From the NCBI GenBank assembly GCA_036491435.1, contig DASXBZ010000012.1, positions 1-64,000 of the forward strand: 64,000 nucleotides of DNA. Reading direction: 5' to 3'. Source of the stretch: Bog-473 sp036491435 (GTDB lineage: Bacteria > Actinomycetota > Acidimicrobiia > Acidimicrobiales > RAAP-2). Of this stretch, positions 50,897-59,297 are shown one piece after another; position 1 is the first letter of the stretch, and each line of letters begins with the position of its first letter. The notes below the pieces were generated by a model. The model worked only from the letters and a program-made list of their open reading frames with translations. It did no database searches and had not been told where the DNA came from. The translations under genes and the position numbers were made by a program.

Positions 50897-52581
50897 CGTC
50901 GGTGGCGACGATGATCGCGGCACGGGCCGACGACGACCGCACGGGCGTGATGGACGTCGGCGGCGGGCGTTGGACCTGGCGCGAGGCGGTGGCGGAAGGG
51001 GCGACCCGGGGGGCGCTGGCCCGCTCGCTCATGGGATCCGCGCTGCCGCATGTCGGGGTCCTCCTGCCCAACGGCCCCGAGTACCTGTTCTGGCTCAACG
51101 GCGCGGCGTTGGCGGGCGCGGCGATCGTGGGGATCAACCCGACCCGCCGGGGTGAGGCGCTCGCGGCGGACGTCCGCGCCACGGACTGCGCCATGATCGT
51201 CACCGACGACGAGGGGGCGGCCCTGCTGGCGGGGCTCGACCTCGGCGTCGACCCGGACAAAGTCCTGGTGATCGGGACACCCAGATACACGGCCCTGCTA
51301 AGAGAGTTCGCCGGCGGTCCGGCGGCGCAAGCGCTGATCGACCACGCGGGCGACGTCGACCGGGAGTCGTTGTACCTGTTGATCTTCACGTCGGGGACGA
51401 CCGGGGTGCCCAAGGCGGTGCGCTGCACCCAGGGCCGGCTGGCCGACATCGCGGAGGTGGCGGCCCCCGGATACGGCTACACGCCCGACGAAGTCTGCTA
51501 CTGCCCGATGCCCTTGTTCCACGGCAACGCACTCATGGCGCTGTGGGGACCGTCGGTGATGGTGGGCGCGGCGATCGCGGTGCGCCCCCGCTTCAGCGCG
51601 TCGGCCTTCCTCGACGACGTCCGGACGTTCGGCGCCACCAAGTTCAGCTACGTGGGCAAGGCGATCGCCTACATCCTGGCCACGCCCGAACGGCCCGACG
51701 ACGCCGACAACACGCTGACGAGCGCATTCGGCACGGAGGCCTCGGTGCGGGACCGCAGCCGGTTCCGGAAGCGGTTCGGCTGCTTCCTGATCGAGGGGTA
51801 CGGGCAGAGCGAGGGCGGCGCCGCGATGAACCCGGTGCCGGGGATGCCGAAGGGGGCGATCGGTAAGCCGGTCGATCGCGTCGACCTGGCCGTGATCAGC
51901 CCCGAGACCGGCGAGGAGTGTGCGCGCGCGGAGTTCGACGACGACGGCCGGCTGCTGAACGCGGGCCAAGCCATAGGCGAGATCGTCAACCGCAGCGGGC
52001 GCGGCAAGTTCGAGGGGTACTACCGGCGTGAGGACGCCGAAAAGGAGCGGCTCCGCGGCGGGTGGTACTGGACGGGCGACCTGGGCTACGTCGACAAGGA
52101 CGGCTTCTTCTACTTCGCGGGGCGCAGCGGCGACTGGCTGCGCGTCGACTCGGAGAACTTCGCGGCGGGCCCGGTCGAAGCCATCCTGTCGCGCAACCCA
52201 GACCTGGCGGTCGTCGCGGTGTACCCGGTGCCCGACACGGCGTCGGGCGCGGGTGACCAGGTGATGCTTGCGGTGGAGACCGTGCCCGGTCGGCCGTTCG
52301 ATGCGGACGCGTTCGGCGCCTGGCTGCTGGCGCAGCCGGACCTCGGGTCGAAGTGGATCCCGCGCTACGTGCGGATCTCGGAGTCGCTACCGCAGACCGC
52401 GACCGGCAAGGTGACCAAGGTCGGCCTGCGCGAGGAAGCCTGGGTCTGCGACGAACCGGTGTGGTGGCGGCCGCTCGACAGTGCGGAGGTCCGATTCGAG
52501 CCGTTGACCGACGACGACCGCGACAAGCTCGCCGTGGGACTGGCCGAGAACGGCCGCCCGCCCGTCGGCCCGCTCAGCTGA
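50893..52581 (+). CDS. Acyl-CoA synthetase (FadD-like)
   Basis: 562-residue AMP-forming ligase. ATP loop LIFTSGTTGVPKAVRCTQG, A5 EGYGQSEGGAAMNP, A7 WYWTGDLGYVDKDGFFYF, hinge SGDWLRVDSENFAAGPVE and C-terminal Lys in LPQTATGKVTKVGL. The A8 Lys/Arg region reads GRSGDWLRVDSENF, common in medium/long-chain or steroid-side-chain ligases of the FadD17 type. Starts inside the hydroxyacid oxidase stop (ATGA). Its 3' end overlaps a convergent HAD gene by 8 bp. Confidence 0.92.
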   Translation: MTSVATMIAARADDDRTGVMDVGGGRWTWREAVAEGATRGALARSLMGSALPHVGVLLPNGPEYLFWLNGAALAGAAIVGINPTRRGEALAADVRATDCAMIVTDDEGAALLAGLDLGVDPDKVLVIGTPRYTALLREFAGGPAAQALIDHAGDVDRESLYLLIFTSGTTGVPKAVRCTQGRLADIAEVAAPGYGYTPDEVCYCPMPLFHGNALMALWGPSVMVGAAIAVRPRFSASAFLDDVRTFGATKFSYVGKAIAYILATPERPDDADNTLTSAFGTEASVRDRSRFRKRFGCFLIEGYGQSEGGAAMNPVPGMPKGAIGKPVDRVDLAVISPETGEECARAEFDDDGRLLNAGQAIGEIVNRSGRGKFEGYYRREDAEKERLRGGWYWTGDLGYVDKDGFFYFAGRSGDWLRVDSENFAAGPVEAILSRNPDLAVVAVYPVPDTASGAGDQVMLAVETVPGRPFDADAFGAWLLAQPDLGSKWIPRYVRISESLPQTATGKVTKVGLREEAWVCDEPVWWRPLDSAEVRFEPLTDDDRDKLAVGLAENGRPPVGPLS

Positions 52582-53287
52582 CGGACGCGCCCACGACGCC
52601 GGCGATCGGCAGCACGCCGGTCAACTCGGCGACGCGGTGGTCGCCCGGTTCGAGCACCGGCGCGTCCTGGCCGGCACGCTCCTCCGCGCGCCACACGTGG
52701 ACGGCGGTCATGCCGAGCCGACGCGGTCCGCGCACGTCGGGCTCCCAGGAGTCGCCGACGAAGAGGGCCTCCGTCGGGTCGATGCCCAGTGCCTGCGTCG
52801 CACGGGCGTAGATGCCCGGATGGGGTTTGCGTGATCCGGCGCGCGCCGAGGTGACGGCTGAGTCGACCAGGTCCAACAGGCCGATCTGGTCGAGGTACGC
52901 ATCGAGCTCCCAGCCCCAGTTCGAGCAGACACCGACGGCAATCCCCGCTTGCCGCAGTGAGCGGAGGGTGGCCGCGGCCTCGGGATAGGCGAGCATCGGG
53001 CTCCGGTCGAGGTCGCGGAGCGCGTCGACGACGGCGTCCCTGTGCTCGTCCCTCACGCCGCACGCCCTCGAGAGCTCCCCGAGCCGCCAGCGGACCCAGC
53101 CCTCGTAGGCCTCCTCGTTGACCGAGTGCTCGGCGTGGTCGACGCCGTCGTAGCGCGAGAAATAGCCGTCGAGGACGGAGGGGGCCGGCTCGTAGCCGAA
53201 CGAGGAGAAGACCGTGGTGTAGCTGTCCGCCGACTCGGCCCAGTGGGCCAGGGTTCCGTAGAAGTCGAAGATGACGGCCTCGGGCAC
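52574..53287 (-). CDS. HAD-superfamily hydrolase
   Basis: 237-residue phosphatase-like protein. Motif I VIFDFYGTLAHW uses D-x-Y (Tyr where the second catalytic Asp is often found), so activity may be dehalogenase-like or reduced; motif II VCSNWGWEL, Lys in SRKPHPGIY and motif IV VGDSWEPDVRGPRRLG are normal. A GTG start with CACAAT 6 nt upstream. Function unknown. Confidence 0.86.
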   Translation of the reverse strand: MPEAVIFDFYGTLAHWAESADSYTTVFSSFGYEPAPSVLDGYFSRYDGVDHAEHSVNEEAYEGWVRWRLGELSRACGVRDEHRDAVVDALRDLDRSPMLAYPEAAATLRSLRQAGIAVGVCSNWGWELDAYLDQIGLLDLVDSAVTSARAGSRKPHPGIYARATQALGIDPTEALFVGDSWEPDVRGPRRLGMTAVHVWRAEERAGQDAPVLEPGDHRVAELTGVLPIAGVVGASVS

Positions 53288-53376
53288 GGCGCAATTGTGG
53301 CCCAGGGGCGTGACATGGCCGTTCGGGGTGCTGCGACCCGGGGCCGCCCGCCGGGCGGGTAATACTGCTCAGCGCG

Positions 53377-54024
53377 ATGGACGGCGACGAAGACCAGGGC
53401 GACGCCGTCCCTCCGGGGGACAGCCCGGCGCCCGACGCAGCGCCTGAAGCGGCGCCAGAGCGGAAGTCCAACCGCTGGATCATCGAGCTGGTCGGGGTCG
53501 TGGCGGTGGCACTGGTCGTGGCCCTCCTCCTCCGCACCTACGTCATCGCCACCTACTCCATCCCGTCGGGCTCGATGGAACCGACCCTCCAGGTGGGCGA
53601 CCGCATCGTCGTGAACAAGTTGAGCTACCACCTGCACGGAATCGACCGGAGCGACATCATCGTGTTCTCGACGCCTCCCAACGAGGACTGCGCGGGGCCT
53701 CCGGTCGCCGACCTCGTCAAGCGGGTGATCGGCCTGCCCGGAGAGACCATCGCTCTCTCGGGGGGCAACGTGGTTCTCGATGGCAGAGTCCTCCGCGAGC
53801 CGTGGCTGCCCGCGTCGGAACGGGGCCGGACGTATCCGGGTCCCTCGCCGGCGCCCTACTCCCTCCACCACCCGTTCCGCATTCCGGAGGGCGATGTCTA
53901 CGTGATGGGCGACAACCGGACCCTTTCGTGTGACAGCCGCTATTGGGGCCCCATCAAGAAGTCCACCATCGTGGGGAAGGTCGACCTGCGGATCTGGCCG
54001 CTTTCCCGCTTGGGCATCTTTTAA
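53377..54024 (+). CDS. lepB: Signal peptidase I
   Basis: 215-residue membrane protease removing Sec/Tat signal peptides. Acidic/Pro N-terminus (1-30), one transmembrane helix about 35-52 (ELVGVVAVALVVALLLRTY), catalytic Ser in IPSGSMEPTL, catalytic Lys in KRVIGLPGETIAL and the MGDNRTLSCDSRYWGPI box. Single-pass Gram-positive type. The two Cys (NEDCAGPP and LSCDSR) could be paired outside. 4 nt from the convergent DUF3052 gene. Confidence 0.96.
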   Translation: MDGDEDQGDAVPPGDSPAPDAAPEAAPERKSNRWIIELVGVVAVALVVALLLRTYVIATYSIPSGSMEPTLQVGDRIVVNKLSYHLHGIDRSDIIVFSTPPNEDCAGPPVADLVKRVIGLPGETIALSGGNVVLDGRVLREPWLPASERGRTYPGPSPAPYSLHHPFRIPEGDVYVMGDNRTLSCDSRYWGPIKKSTIVGKVDLRIWPLSRLGIF

Positions 54025-54028
54025 CGAG

Positions 54029-54427
54029 TCAACCTCGTCGCTCGCGTCGCCAGACGACGCGCATGCCCGTCCAGGTCTCGTCGATGGCGCAGACCTTGTT
54101 GTCGACCAGGCCGAGTGGCAACGCCACCTCGCGCAGCGCGCCCTCGTGCATGTCCGTCTCGACTCCCGAGGCGCGTTTGGGCCACGCCACCCAGAGGCCG
54201 CCGGCTGGGAAGATCATCTTGGCCAACGACCCGATGCGGCGTTCGAAATCCTTGCGACGGGTGAAGAACGCGACGACGACGTCCGCCGTGCCTCGGGCCT
54301 GGCGCTTGACCGTGACGCCGGACGGTAATCCGCCGACGACGCCGGGCGGCGCGTCGATCAACGCAACCGACGAGCCCTCTGCGATGCCGAGCTTCTTGGG
54401 CAGCGGCGTGCCGCTGTAACCGGCCAC
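54029..54427 (-). CDS. DUF3052 family protein
   Basis: 132-residue protein of a family mostly seen in Actinobacteria. TPLPKKLGIAEGSSVALIDAPPG, VVVAFFTRRKDFERRIGSL, GGLWVAWPKRASG and EVALPLGLVDNKVCAIDETWTGMRVVWR match throughout. Role unknown; members are often near cell division or metabolism genes without a fixed context. GTG start. Its 5' end is 5 nt from the methyltransferase stop. Confidence 0.9.
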   Translation of the reverse strand: MAGYSGTPLPKKLGIAEGSSVALIDAPPGVVGGLPSGVTVKRQARGTADVVVAFFTRRKDFERRIGSLAKMIFPAGGLWVAWPKRASGVETDMHEGALREVALPLGLVDNKVCAIDETWTGMRVVWRRERRG

Positions 54428-54432
54428 CCTTG

Positions 54433-55242
54433 CTACGAGGCCCGCGCCTCGTAGACCATGAACGCCAAGGGGTACTCGTAGACGTCCCCGCCGACGGCGA
54501 ACTGGGCGACGTGCGCATCGACGAGCGCCTTCGCCTCGGCCTCGTCCTCGGGAGCCACGCCCATGAACGAGTGGAGGGAGTGATCGACGACGGCGCTGGC
54601 CGGTGCCCGCACGCTCGTCTCGTGTGCCGTGCTGCTGACGTCGACGTAGCCCGCCGCTTCGAGCAACTCACGGACGTACTCGTCGTCACCGAACGCAAAC
54701 GGCCCGACCGGGCTCTTCCCCGGTTCGGGGGTCCGCGGCGGCGGGAGCAGCTTGCGCAGCGTCGGGCCGGTATGCCACGGATTGTGCTCGACGCCTTGCC
54801 AGCTCACGAACACGAAGCGTCCGCTCGGGACCAAACCGCCACGGATTCGGGCGAACGCCGCGGTGGGCTCGTCGAAGAACATCACGCCGAACTGGCTGAC
54901 CGCGAGGTCGAACGGTGGCCCTTCCAGGCCGCTGACCTGGACATCTGCCTCCACAAAGCGGACGTTGGGCACCCCGGCGTCCGCGGCGCGTCGACGGGCC
55001 AGTTCGAGCAACGAGGCCGACAGGTCGAACCCGACCGCCTCGCCGTCGGGCGCGACCAGTCCGGCCAGCGTGATGGTCAGGCCGCCACCGCCGCAGCCGA
55101 TGTCGCAGACCTGCTGGCCCGACTGCACGCCGGCGGCGTCGAGCAGATACGGGGTCACCGCATCGGTCAACCGTTCGCGCTGTGGCCAGGCGGCCGTCCA
55201 ACGCTCGTCGTTCCACCGCCGGAGCTCTGCTTCGTTGGCCAC
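54433..55242 (-). CDS. SAM-dependent methyltransferase, UbiE-like
   Basis: 269-residue class I methyltransferase. Motif I VCDIGCGGGGLTITLAGLV, motif II GFDLSASLLELAR, motif III FVEADVQVSGLEGPPFDLAVSQFGVMFF and later RGGLVPSGRFVFVSW. Substrate unknown (ubiquinone/menaquinone or small-molecule type). The GTG at 55242 follows TACGTT (55249-55254) at 6 nt, a leaderless layout; the much longer open frame upstream is not used. Confidence 0.9.
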   Translation of the reverse strand: MANEAELRRWNDERWTAAWPQRERLTDAVTPYLLDAAGVQSGQQVCDIGCGGGGLTITLAGLVAPDGEAVGFDLSASLLELARRRAADAGVPNVRFVEADVQVSGLEGPPFDLAVSQFGVMFFDEPTAAFARIRGGLVPSGRFVFVSWQGVEHNPWHTGPTLRKLLPPPRTPEPGKSPVGPFAFGDDEYVRELLEAAGYVDVSSTAHETSVRAPASAVVDHSLHSFMGVAPEDEAEAKALVDAHVAQFAVGGDVYEYPLAFMVYEARAS

Positions 55243-55248
55243 GGCGAC

Positions 55249-55254
55249 AACGTA
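55249..55254 (-). promoter_or_regulatory. -10 hexamer TACGTT, methyltransferase
   Basis: 6 nt before the GTG at 55242. Confidence 0.45.
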
Positions 55255-55316
55255 CAGCGCAGACGCCCGGAACCCCGAAGCGCGCGCATCACCCGCACCC
55301 GCCGGACCGGTCCGAT

Positions 55317-55322
55317 TAGCGT
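55317..55322 (+). promoter_or_regulatory. -10 hexamer TAGCGT, LLM oxidoreductase
   Basis: 7 nt before the GTG at 55330. Confidence 0.45.
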
Positions 55323-55329
55323 CGTCGCC

Positions 55330-56214
55330 GTGCGGATCGGCCTCGTGATCCTCCCCACCGACCCCTGGCAGACCGCGCGCCGCCAATGGCAGTGGGCGGA
55401 CGACGCCGGCTTCGCCACGACGTGGACCTATGACCACATCCGCTGGGGCGGCATGCCCGACGGCCCTTGGTACGGGACCGCCATTCCGGTCCTCGCGGCC
55501 GCCGCAGCGGTCACCAGCCAGAGCCGCCTCGGCACCCTGGTCGCCACGCCGAACTTCCGCCATCCGGTGACCCTCGCGCGGGATGCCCTGACGCTCGACG
55601 ACCTCAGCAACGGCCGCCTCGACCTCGGGCTCGGGCCGGGCAGCCAGGGACTCGACGCCACGGCAGTCGGCCAAGAGCCGTGGACACCGTCGGAGCGCCT
55701 CTCCCACTTCGAAGAGTTCTTGCAGGTCCTCACCCCGATGATCGAGGGCGCGCCCGACACCCGCACCACGCTCCGCACCGCGCACTACGCGGCGGTCGAA
55801 GCGCCGAGCACACCGGGCAGCGTGCAGCAGCCGCTACCGCTCACGATCGCGGCCGGCGGCAACAGAGGGCTGAAACTCGCCGCCCGCTACGGGCGCAACT
55901 GGGTCACGGTCGGACCGACCAGCGGGGTACCCCACACACCCGAAACGGTGCTCGGGGCAGCCCGGCACCAAGTCCCGCTCCTGGAGGCCGCCTGCGAAGC
56001 CGTCGGCCGCGACCCGACGACCATCGGCCGGGTCCTGCTCTGGATGCCCTACGAGCCCCTGATCACCTCAGCCGACCAGTTCGAAGAGCTCGCGGCGCCC
56101 TATCTCGAGCTCGGCTTCGACCAGTTCGTCCTGCACCACCCCGACCAGACGGGACCGTTCGGCGGCGACGTCAAAGCGTTCGAGGAGATCGCCGCCCGTC
56201 ACGCGACACCCTGA
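55330..56214 (+). CDS. LLM-class (F420-dependent type) oxidoreductase
   Basis: 294-residue luciferase-like oxidoreductase. WADDAGFATTWTYDHIRWGG near the N-terminus, VTSQSRLGTLVATPNFRHPVTLARDALTLDDLSNGRLDLGLGPGS, and AAGGNRGLKLAARYGRNWVTVG. This pattern fits F420-dependent reductases of Actinobacteria. The GTG at 55330 is set by the hexamer TAGCGT 7 nt upstream. Divergent to the methyltransferase. Reaction unknown. Confidence 0.92.
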   Translation: MRIGLVILPTDPWQTARRQWQWADDAGFATTWTYDHIRWGGMPDGPWYGTAIPVLAAAAAVTSQSRLGTLVATPNFRHPVTLARDALTLDDLSNGRLDLGLGPGSQGLDATAVGQEPWTPSERLSHFEEFLQVLTPMIEGAPDTRTTLRTAHYAAVEAPSTPGSVQQPLPLTIAAGGNRGLKLAARYGRNWVTVGPTSGVPHTPETVLGAARHQVPLLEAACEAVGRDPTTIGRVLLWMPYEPLITSADQFEELAAPYLELGFDQFVLHHPDQTGPFGGDVKAFEEIAARHATP

Positions 56215-56243
56215 AGAGAGTGCGCGGCGGGAGACGCAACGTT

Positions 56244-57830
56244 TCACCCACCCGCCGTCGCGGGCGGCGTGGTCGTGCACCCCACACAGGGGCCCATGCC
56301 GGTGAAGTACGAAGGAATGGACGCTGAGTCCGTCGGCGGATTCGTCGGCAGGAGCACCGGTGGCCGGGGCGCCTGGGTGAAATCGAAGTCGTTGGCCAGG
56401 TTGCCCAGGATCGTCACGTCCTCGCGCACGGTGGGCCGCGGGTCCGGTCGGAAGTCGGTCGTCGGGTTGAGACGGGCGCCACCGAGGAAGTCGTCCTCGA
56501 TGAACTTGAGGTACGCGTCGCTGCTCAGCGTCTGGTGGTCGACATAGCCGGACTTGGCGTAGGGCGAGATCACAATGCCCGGCACCCGTAGGCCGTAGCC
56601 GTTCTCGTCGACCGTCGGGGGCTGCACGTGGTCGTAGAAGCCACCCCAGTCGTCCCATTGCACGAAGATGGCCGTCGAGTCCCAGTCGGGGCTCTTCATC
56701 GCCGCGTTGATGATGGCGGTGACGTACGCCTGGCCCCGGTGGACGCTGGCCGGCGGGTGCTCGCTGTCGGCCTGCGAGGGAGTGACCCACGACACCGCCG
56801 GCAGGTCCCCGGCCTTGGCCGCTGCGAAGTAGTCGTCCAACGGCTGGATGTTGCGGATCTGGTGGTCCTTCTGCACGTCCTCGAAGATCGGCAACGGGTT
56901 CCAGATCCCCGGCGTCAGGTAGTTCTGCTTCACCGGCGGGCAGGCCACGTCGCCGTCGTTCGCGCAGTCGGGTTGGGTCCCGGTCTGGACGTAGTAGGCC
57001 CACGGGACGTGATGGTTGTAGAGCAACCAGGTGATGTCCGTCCATGCGTCGGTGACGTCGGCTGTGCCCGTCTTGAGCGCCTGGTCCACGTACTGCTGCA
57101 TCTGCGCGGGCGTGTAGGGGCCGCGGATCTCGTTCTTGCAGCTCGACGGGTCCGGGTTCGAGCAGATCGCCGACCAGCCCGACACGAGGTAGAGGTGATC
57201 GGGCAACGACCACGAGCGCACGGGCTCGAACATATGGTCGTCGAGGACGAAGTCCTTGGCGTAGCTCCAATAGTTCGGGATCTCCGCCGACGTGTGGTAC
57301 CCCATCACGTCAGGAGTCGCGCCGTTCGCGCACTGCGGGTTGTCGACGGTGCTCGTGCCGGCCCCGCACCCCTTCTTGTCACCGGTGGCGGCCGTCACGA
57401 ACCCGTTCATCTGGCCTCCGTTGACGTCCTTCTTATCGGCCGGCACGTTGTGAGGACCACCGCCGTTGACGTCGGCCTTGTCGTGATAGGGCGCCTGGCA
57501 TCCGCCGCCCGGTACGGAGGAGCAGACCGTGGGCACACCGTTGTGCATGGGGATCCCGTCCGCACCCGGATACGTCCCGAAGTAGCTGTCGAAGGAACGG
57601 TTCTCCTGCTCGATGATGATCACGTGCTTGATCTTGTGGATCCCTTCAGCGACGAGGTAGTGGCCGGTTGCTCCTCCGCTGACGCGCTGGCCCTGCGGGG
57701 CCGGCGGCGGCGAGGTCCTGCTGCCGCACCCCGCCAGGGCCAGCGAGAGCACGGCGGTACCCAGCACAACGGGGACGATCACTCGGCGTCGCCATCTCCT
57801 GGAGGCCGTCGACCTCAGGCTTGTGTGCAC
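56244..57830 (-). CDS. Lipoprotein phosphoesterase (phospholipase C/acid phosphatase-like)
   Basis: 528-residue exported enzyme. N-terminal basic RRWRRR, hydrophobic VIVPVVLGTAVLSLALAGC with a lipobox (LAGC) so it is a lipoprotein, then a Pro linker. The alkaline phosphatase-like core has HVIIIEQENRSFDSYFGTYPG (metal and nucleophile region, Thr/Ser near FDSYFGT), SWSLPDHLYLVSGW and DDWGGFYDHVQPP. Very Cys-rich for a cytosolic protein, consistent with export. GTG start with GAAGGAG (spacing 9) upstream. Releases phosphate or choline head groups; substrate unknown. Confidence 0.9.
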   Translation of the reverse strand: MHTSLRSTASRRWRRRVIVPVVLGTAVLSLALAGCGSRTSPPPAPQGQRVSGGATGHYLVAEGIHKIKHVIIIEQENRSFDSYFGTYPGADGIPMHNGVPTVCSSVPGGGCQAPYHDKADVNGGGPHNVPADKKDVNGGQMNGFVTAATGDKKGCGAGTSTVDNPQCANGATPDVMGYHTSAEIPNYWSYAKDFVLDDHMFEPVRSWSLPDHLYLVSGWSAICSNPDPSSCKNEIRGPYTPAQMQQYVDQALKTGTADVTDAWTDITWLLYNHHVPWAYYVQTGTQPDCANDGDVACPPVKQNYLTPGIWNPLPIFEDVQKDHQIRNIQPLDDYFAAAKAGDLPAVSWVTPSQADSEHPPASVHRGQAYVTAIINAAMKSPDWDSTAIFVQWDDWGGFYDHVQPPTVDENGYGLRVPGIVISPYAKSGYVDHQTLSSDAYLKFIEDDFLGGARLNPTTDFRPDPRPTVREDVTILGNLANDFDFTQAPRPPVLLPTNPPTDSASIPSYFTGMGPCVGCTTTPPATAGG

Positions 57831-57990
57831 TCGGGAATTCTCCTTCGTCGGACTCTGAGCCTTGCCCCTGGGCCGCTCACCGATCGTGCAGCCGCCAGCT
57901 CCTCAGCAGAAGGCATTTGAACAGACAGGTGTGAGGAATGTGTGGGGCTCTGGTGCGGCTTGTCTTCACCCGCCCCACCCTCGGTCGACG

Positions 57991-59202
57991 TCACCTCCGT
58001 ATGCCGAGCAGGCCCACCAACTCCCGGCGCGCCGCCTCAGGCTCGACCCGTCCGAGGGAGACGCTCGTACATCCGACCCACGAGGCGGCCTGGAGCGTCG
58101 CCCGCGCCACATGCTCCAACGCCTTCGCCTTCTGCTTCGTCTTCGTCAACGCCGTCGACTTGGACTCGACGTCCAGCACCGTGACCTGTTTCGCCACGAA
58201 GACATCGCCTTCCCGGCCCGGGTCCACCAACCCGACCAACCGAGTGCCACCCAGCACGGGCATGGCGAAGTAACCGAACTGGCGCTTCTCCTTGGGCGTA
58301 TAGGCCTCTAACCGGTGTCGCACACCGAAGAGGCGTTCGACCCGTTCTCGATACCAGATGAGCGAGTCGAAGGGTGAGAGCAACACGCTCCGGCCCGAGG
58401 CGCGTGCACCCAACGCACCCAGGGCGACCGGATCCGCGTACGCCTGCCGGTCCCACCCCGCGACCGACACCTCGGTCAGCGCGCTCGAGTCCAGCGCCGC
58501 CCGAACGAGCGGGCGCGGCAGCCCGTGATAGGTGGCGATGTCGGCCTCCGTGCCGACACCCAGCGCGCGCCCGGCGGCGGCCACCAGGTACCGGGCGCAC
58601 GCTTCGTCGCTCCAGTCCTGCCCGCGCAGGTCGTCCGGGATCGCCCGTTCCGCCAGGTCGTAGACCCGCTGGAAGCCCCGCCGCTCGCGGCAGACCACCT
58701 CTCCGATGTCCAGCAGCCACTCGGCCGCGATCTTCGTCTCGGACCAGTCCCACCATGGGCCGCCCTTCTTGGCACCGCCCAATTGGTTCGCCGTGAGAGG
58801 GCCCTCAGACCGCAGCCGGGCCAGGACCTCGTCGGTTGCGCTTCCCCGGCTCTCGACGGAGTGCCAGCGCTTGCCCCTCGCCAGCCAGTGCCTGCGCTTG
58901 AACGCGTAGGCCGGCCAGTCCTCGAGCGGGACGACGCAGGCGGCGTGGGACCAGTACTCGAAGGTAGCGCTCCCCTTTCCCCAATACGCCCGCTCGATCC
59001 GGCTCCGGCCGATGGCGCCGAGCCGTGCATAGGCCACGAGCTCGTGGGACCGGGCCAACACCGAGATCGTGTCCAACTGCACCGCCCCCAGCCGGCGCAG
59101 CAGGGCGGGCACGCCACCACCCGAGGGCCGGGGCCCGCGCAGCCCCTGCGCGCTCAGCGCGACTCGCCGCGCCTCCTCGATGCTCAGCGAGTCTGCCCCC
59201 AT
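57991..59202 (-). CDS. AlkZ/YcaQ-like DNA glycosylase (HTH_42 family)
   Basis: 403-residue winged-helix protein of the AlkZ/YcaQ family that unhooks DNA interstrand crosslinks and bulky adducts. The catalytic Q-x-D triad is Q42-L43-D44 in LRRLGAVQLDTISVLARSHEL, as in AlkZ, not Q-x-Q as in YcaQ. GKWxxxES-like RWHSVESRG and C-terminal VLLSPFDSLIWYRERVERLFGVRHRLEAY also match. Start ATG 59202, with TAGATT 9 nt upstream. The 57831-57990 gap before the lipoprotein gene holds nothing I recognise. Confidence 0.88.
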   Translation of the reverse strand: MGADSLSIEEARRVALSAQGLRGPRPSGGGVPALLRRLGAVQLDTISVLARSHELVAYARLGAIGRSRIERAYWGKGSATFEYWSHAACVVPLEDWPAYAFKRRHWLARGKRWHSVESRGSATDEVLARLRSEGPLTANQLGGAKKGGPWWDWSETKIAAEWLLDIGEVVCRERRGFQRVYDLAERAIPDDLRGQDWSDEACARYLVAAAGRALGVGTEADIATYHGLPRPLVRAALDSSALTEVSVAGWDRQAYADPVALGALGARASGRSVLLSPFDSLIWYRERVERLFGVRHRLEAYTPKEKRQFGYFAMPVLGGTRLVGLVDPGREGDVFVAKQVTVLDVESKSTALTKTKQKAKALEHVARATLQAASWVGCTSVSLGRVEPEAARRELVGLLGIRR

Positions 59203-59211
59203 TCCCGGGGC

Positions 59212-59217
59212 AATCTA
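59212..59217 (-). promoter_or_regulatory. -10 hexamer TAGATT, AlkZ-like gene
   Basis: 9 nt before the ATG at 59202. Confidence 0.4.
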
Positions 59218-59297
59218 CCGACCAGCTGCTCACGATTCTTCTGGACAACTCGCCTCGCGTCACCGCCCACGCCCCGCCCGAGGCCCTGCGAGAGCCG

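Noticed and set aside
52574..53287. HAD gene as a pseudogene because of D-x-Y in motif I
   Set aside because: The frame is intact and D-x-Y occurs in dehalogenase-type members, so loss of function cannot be claimed.
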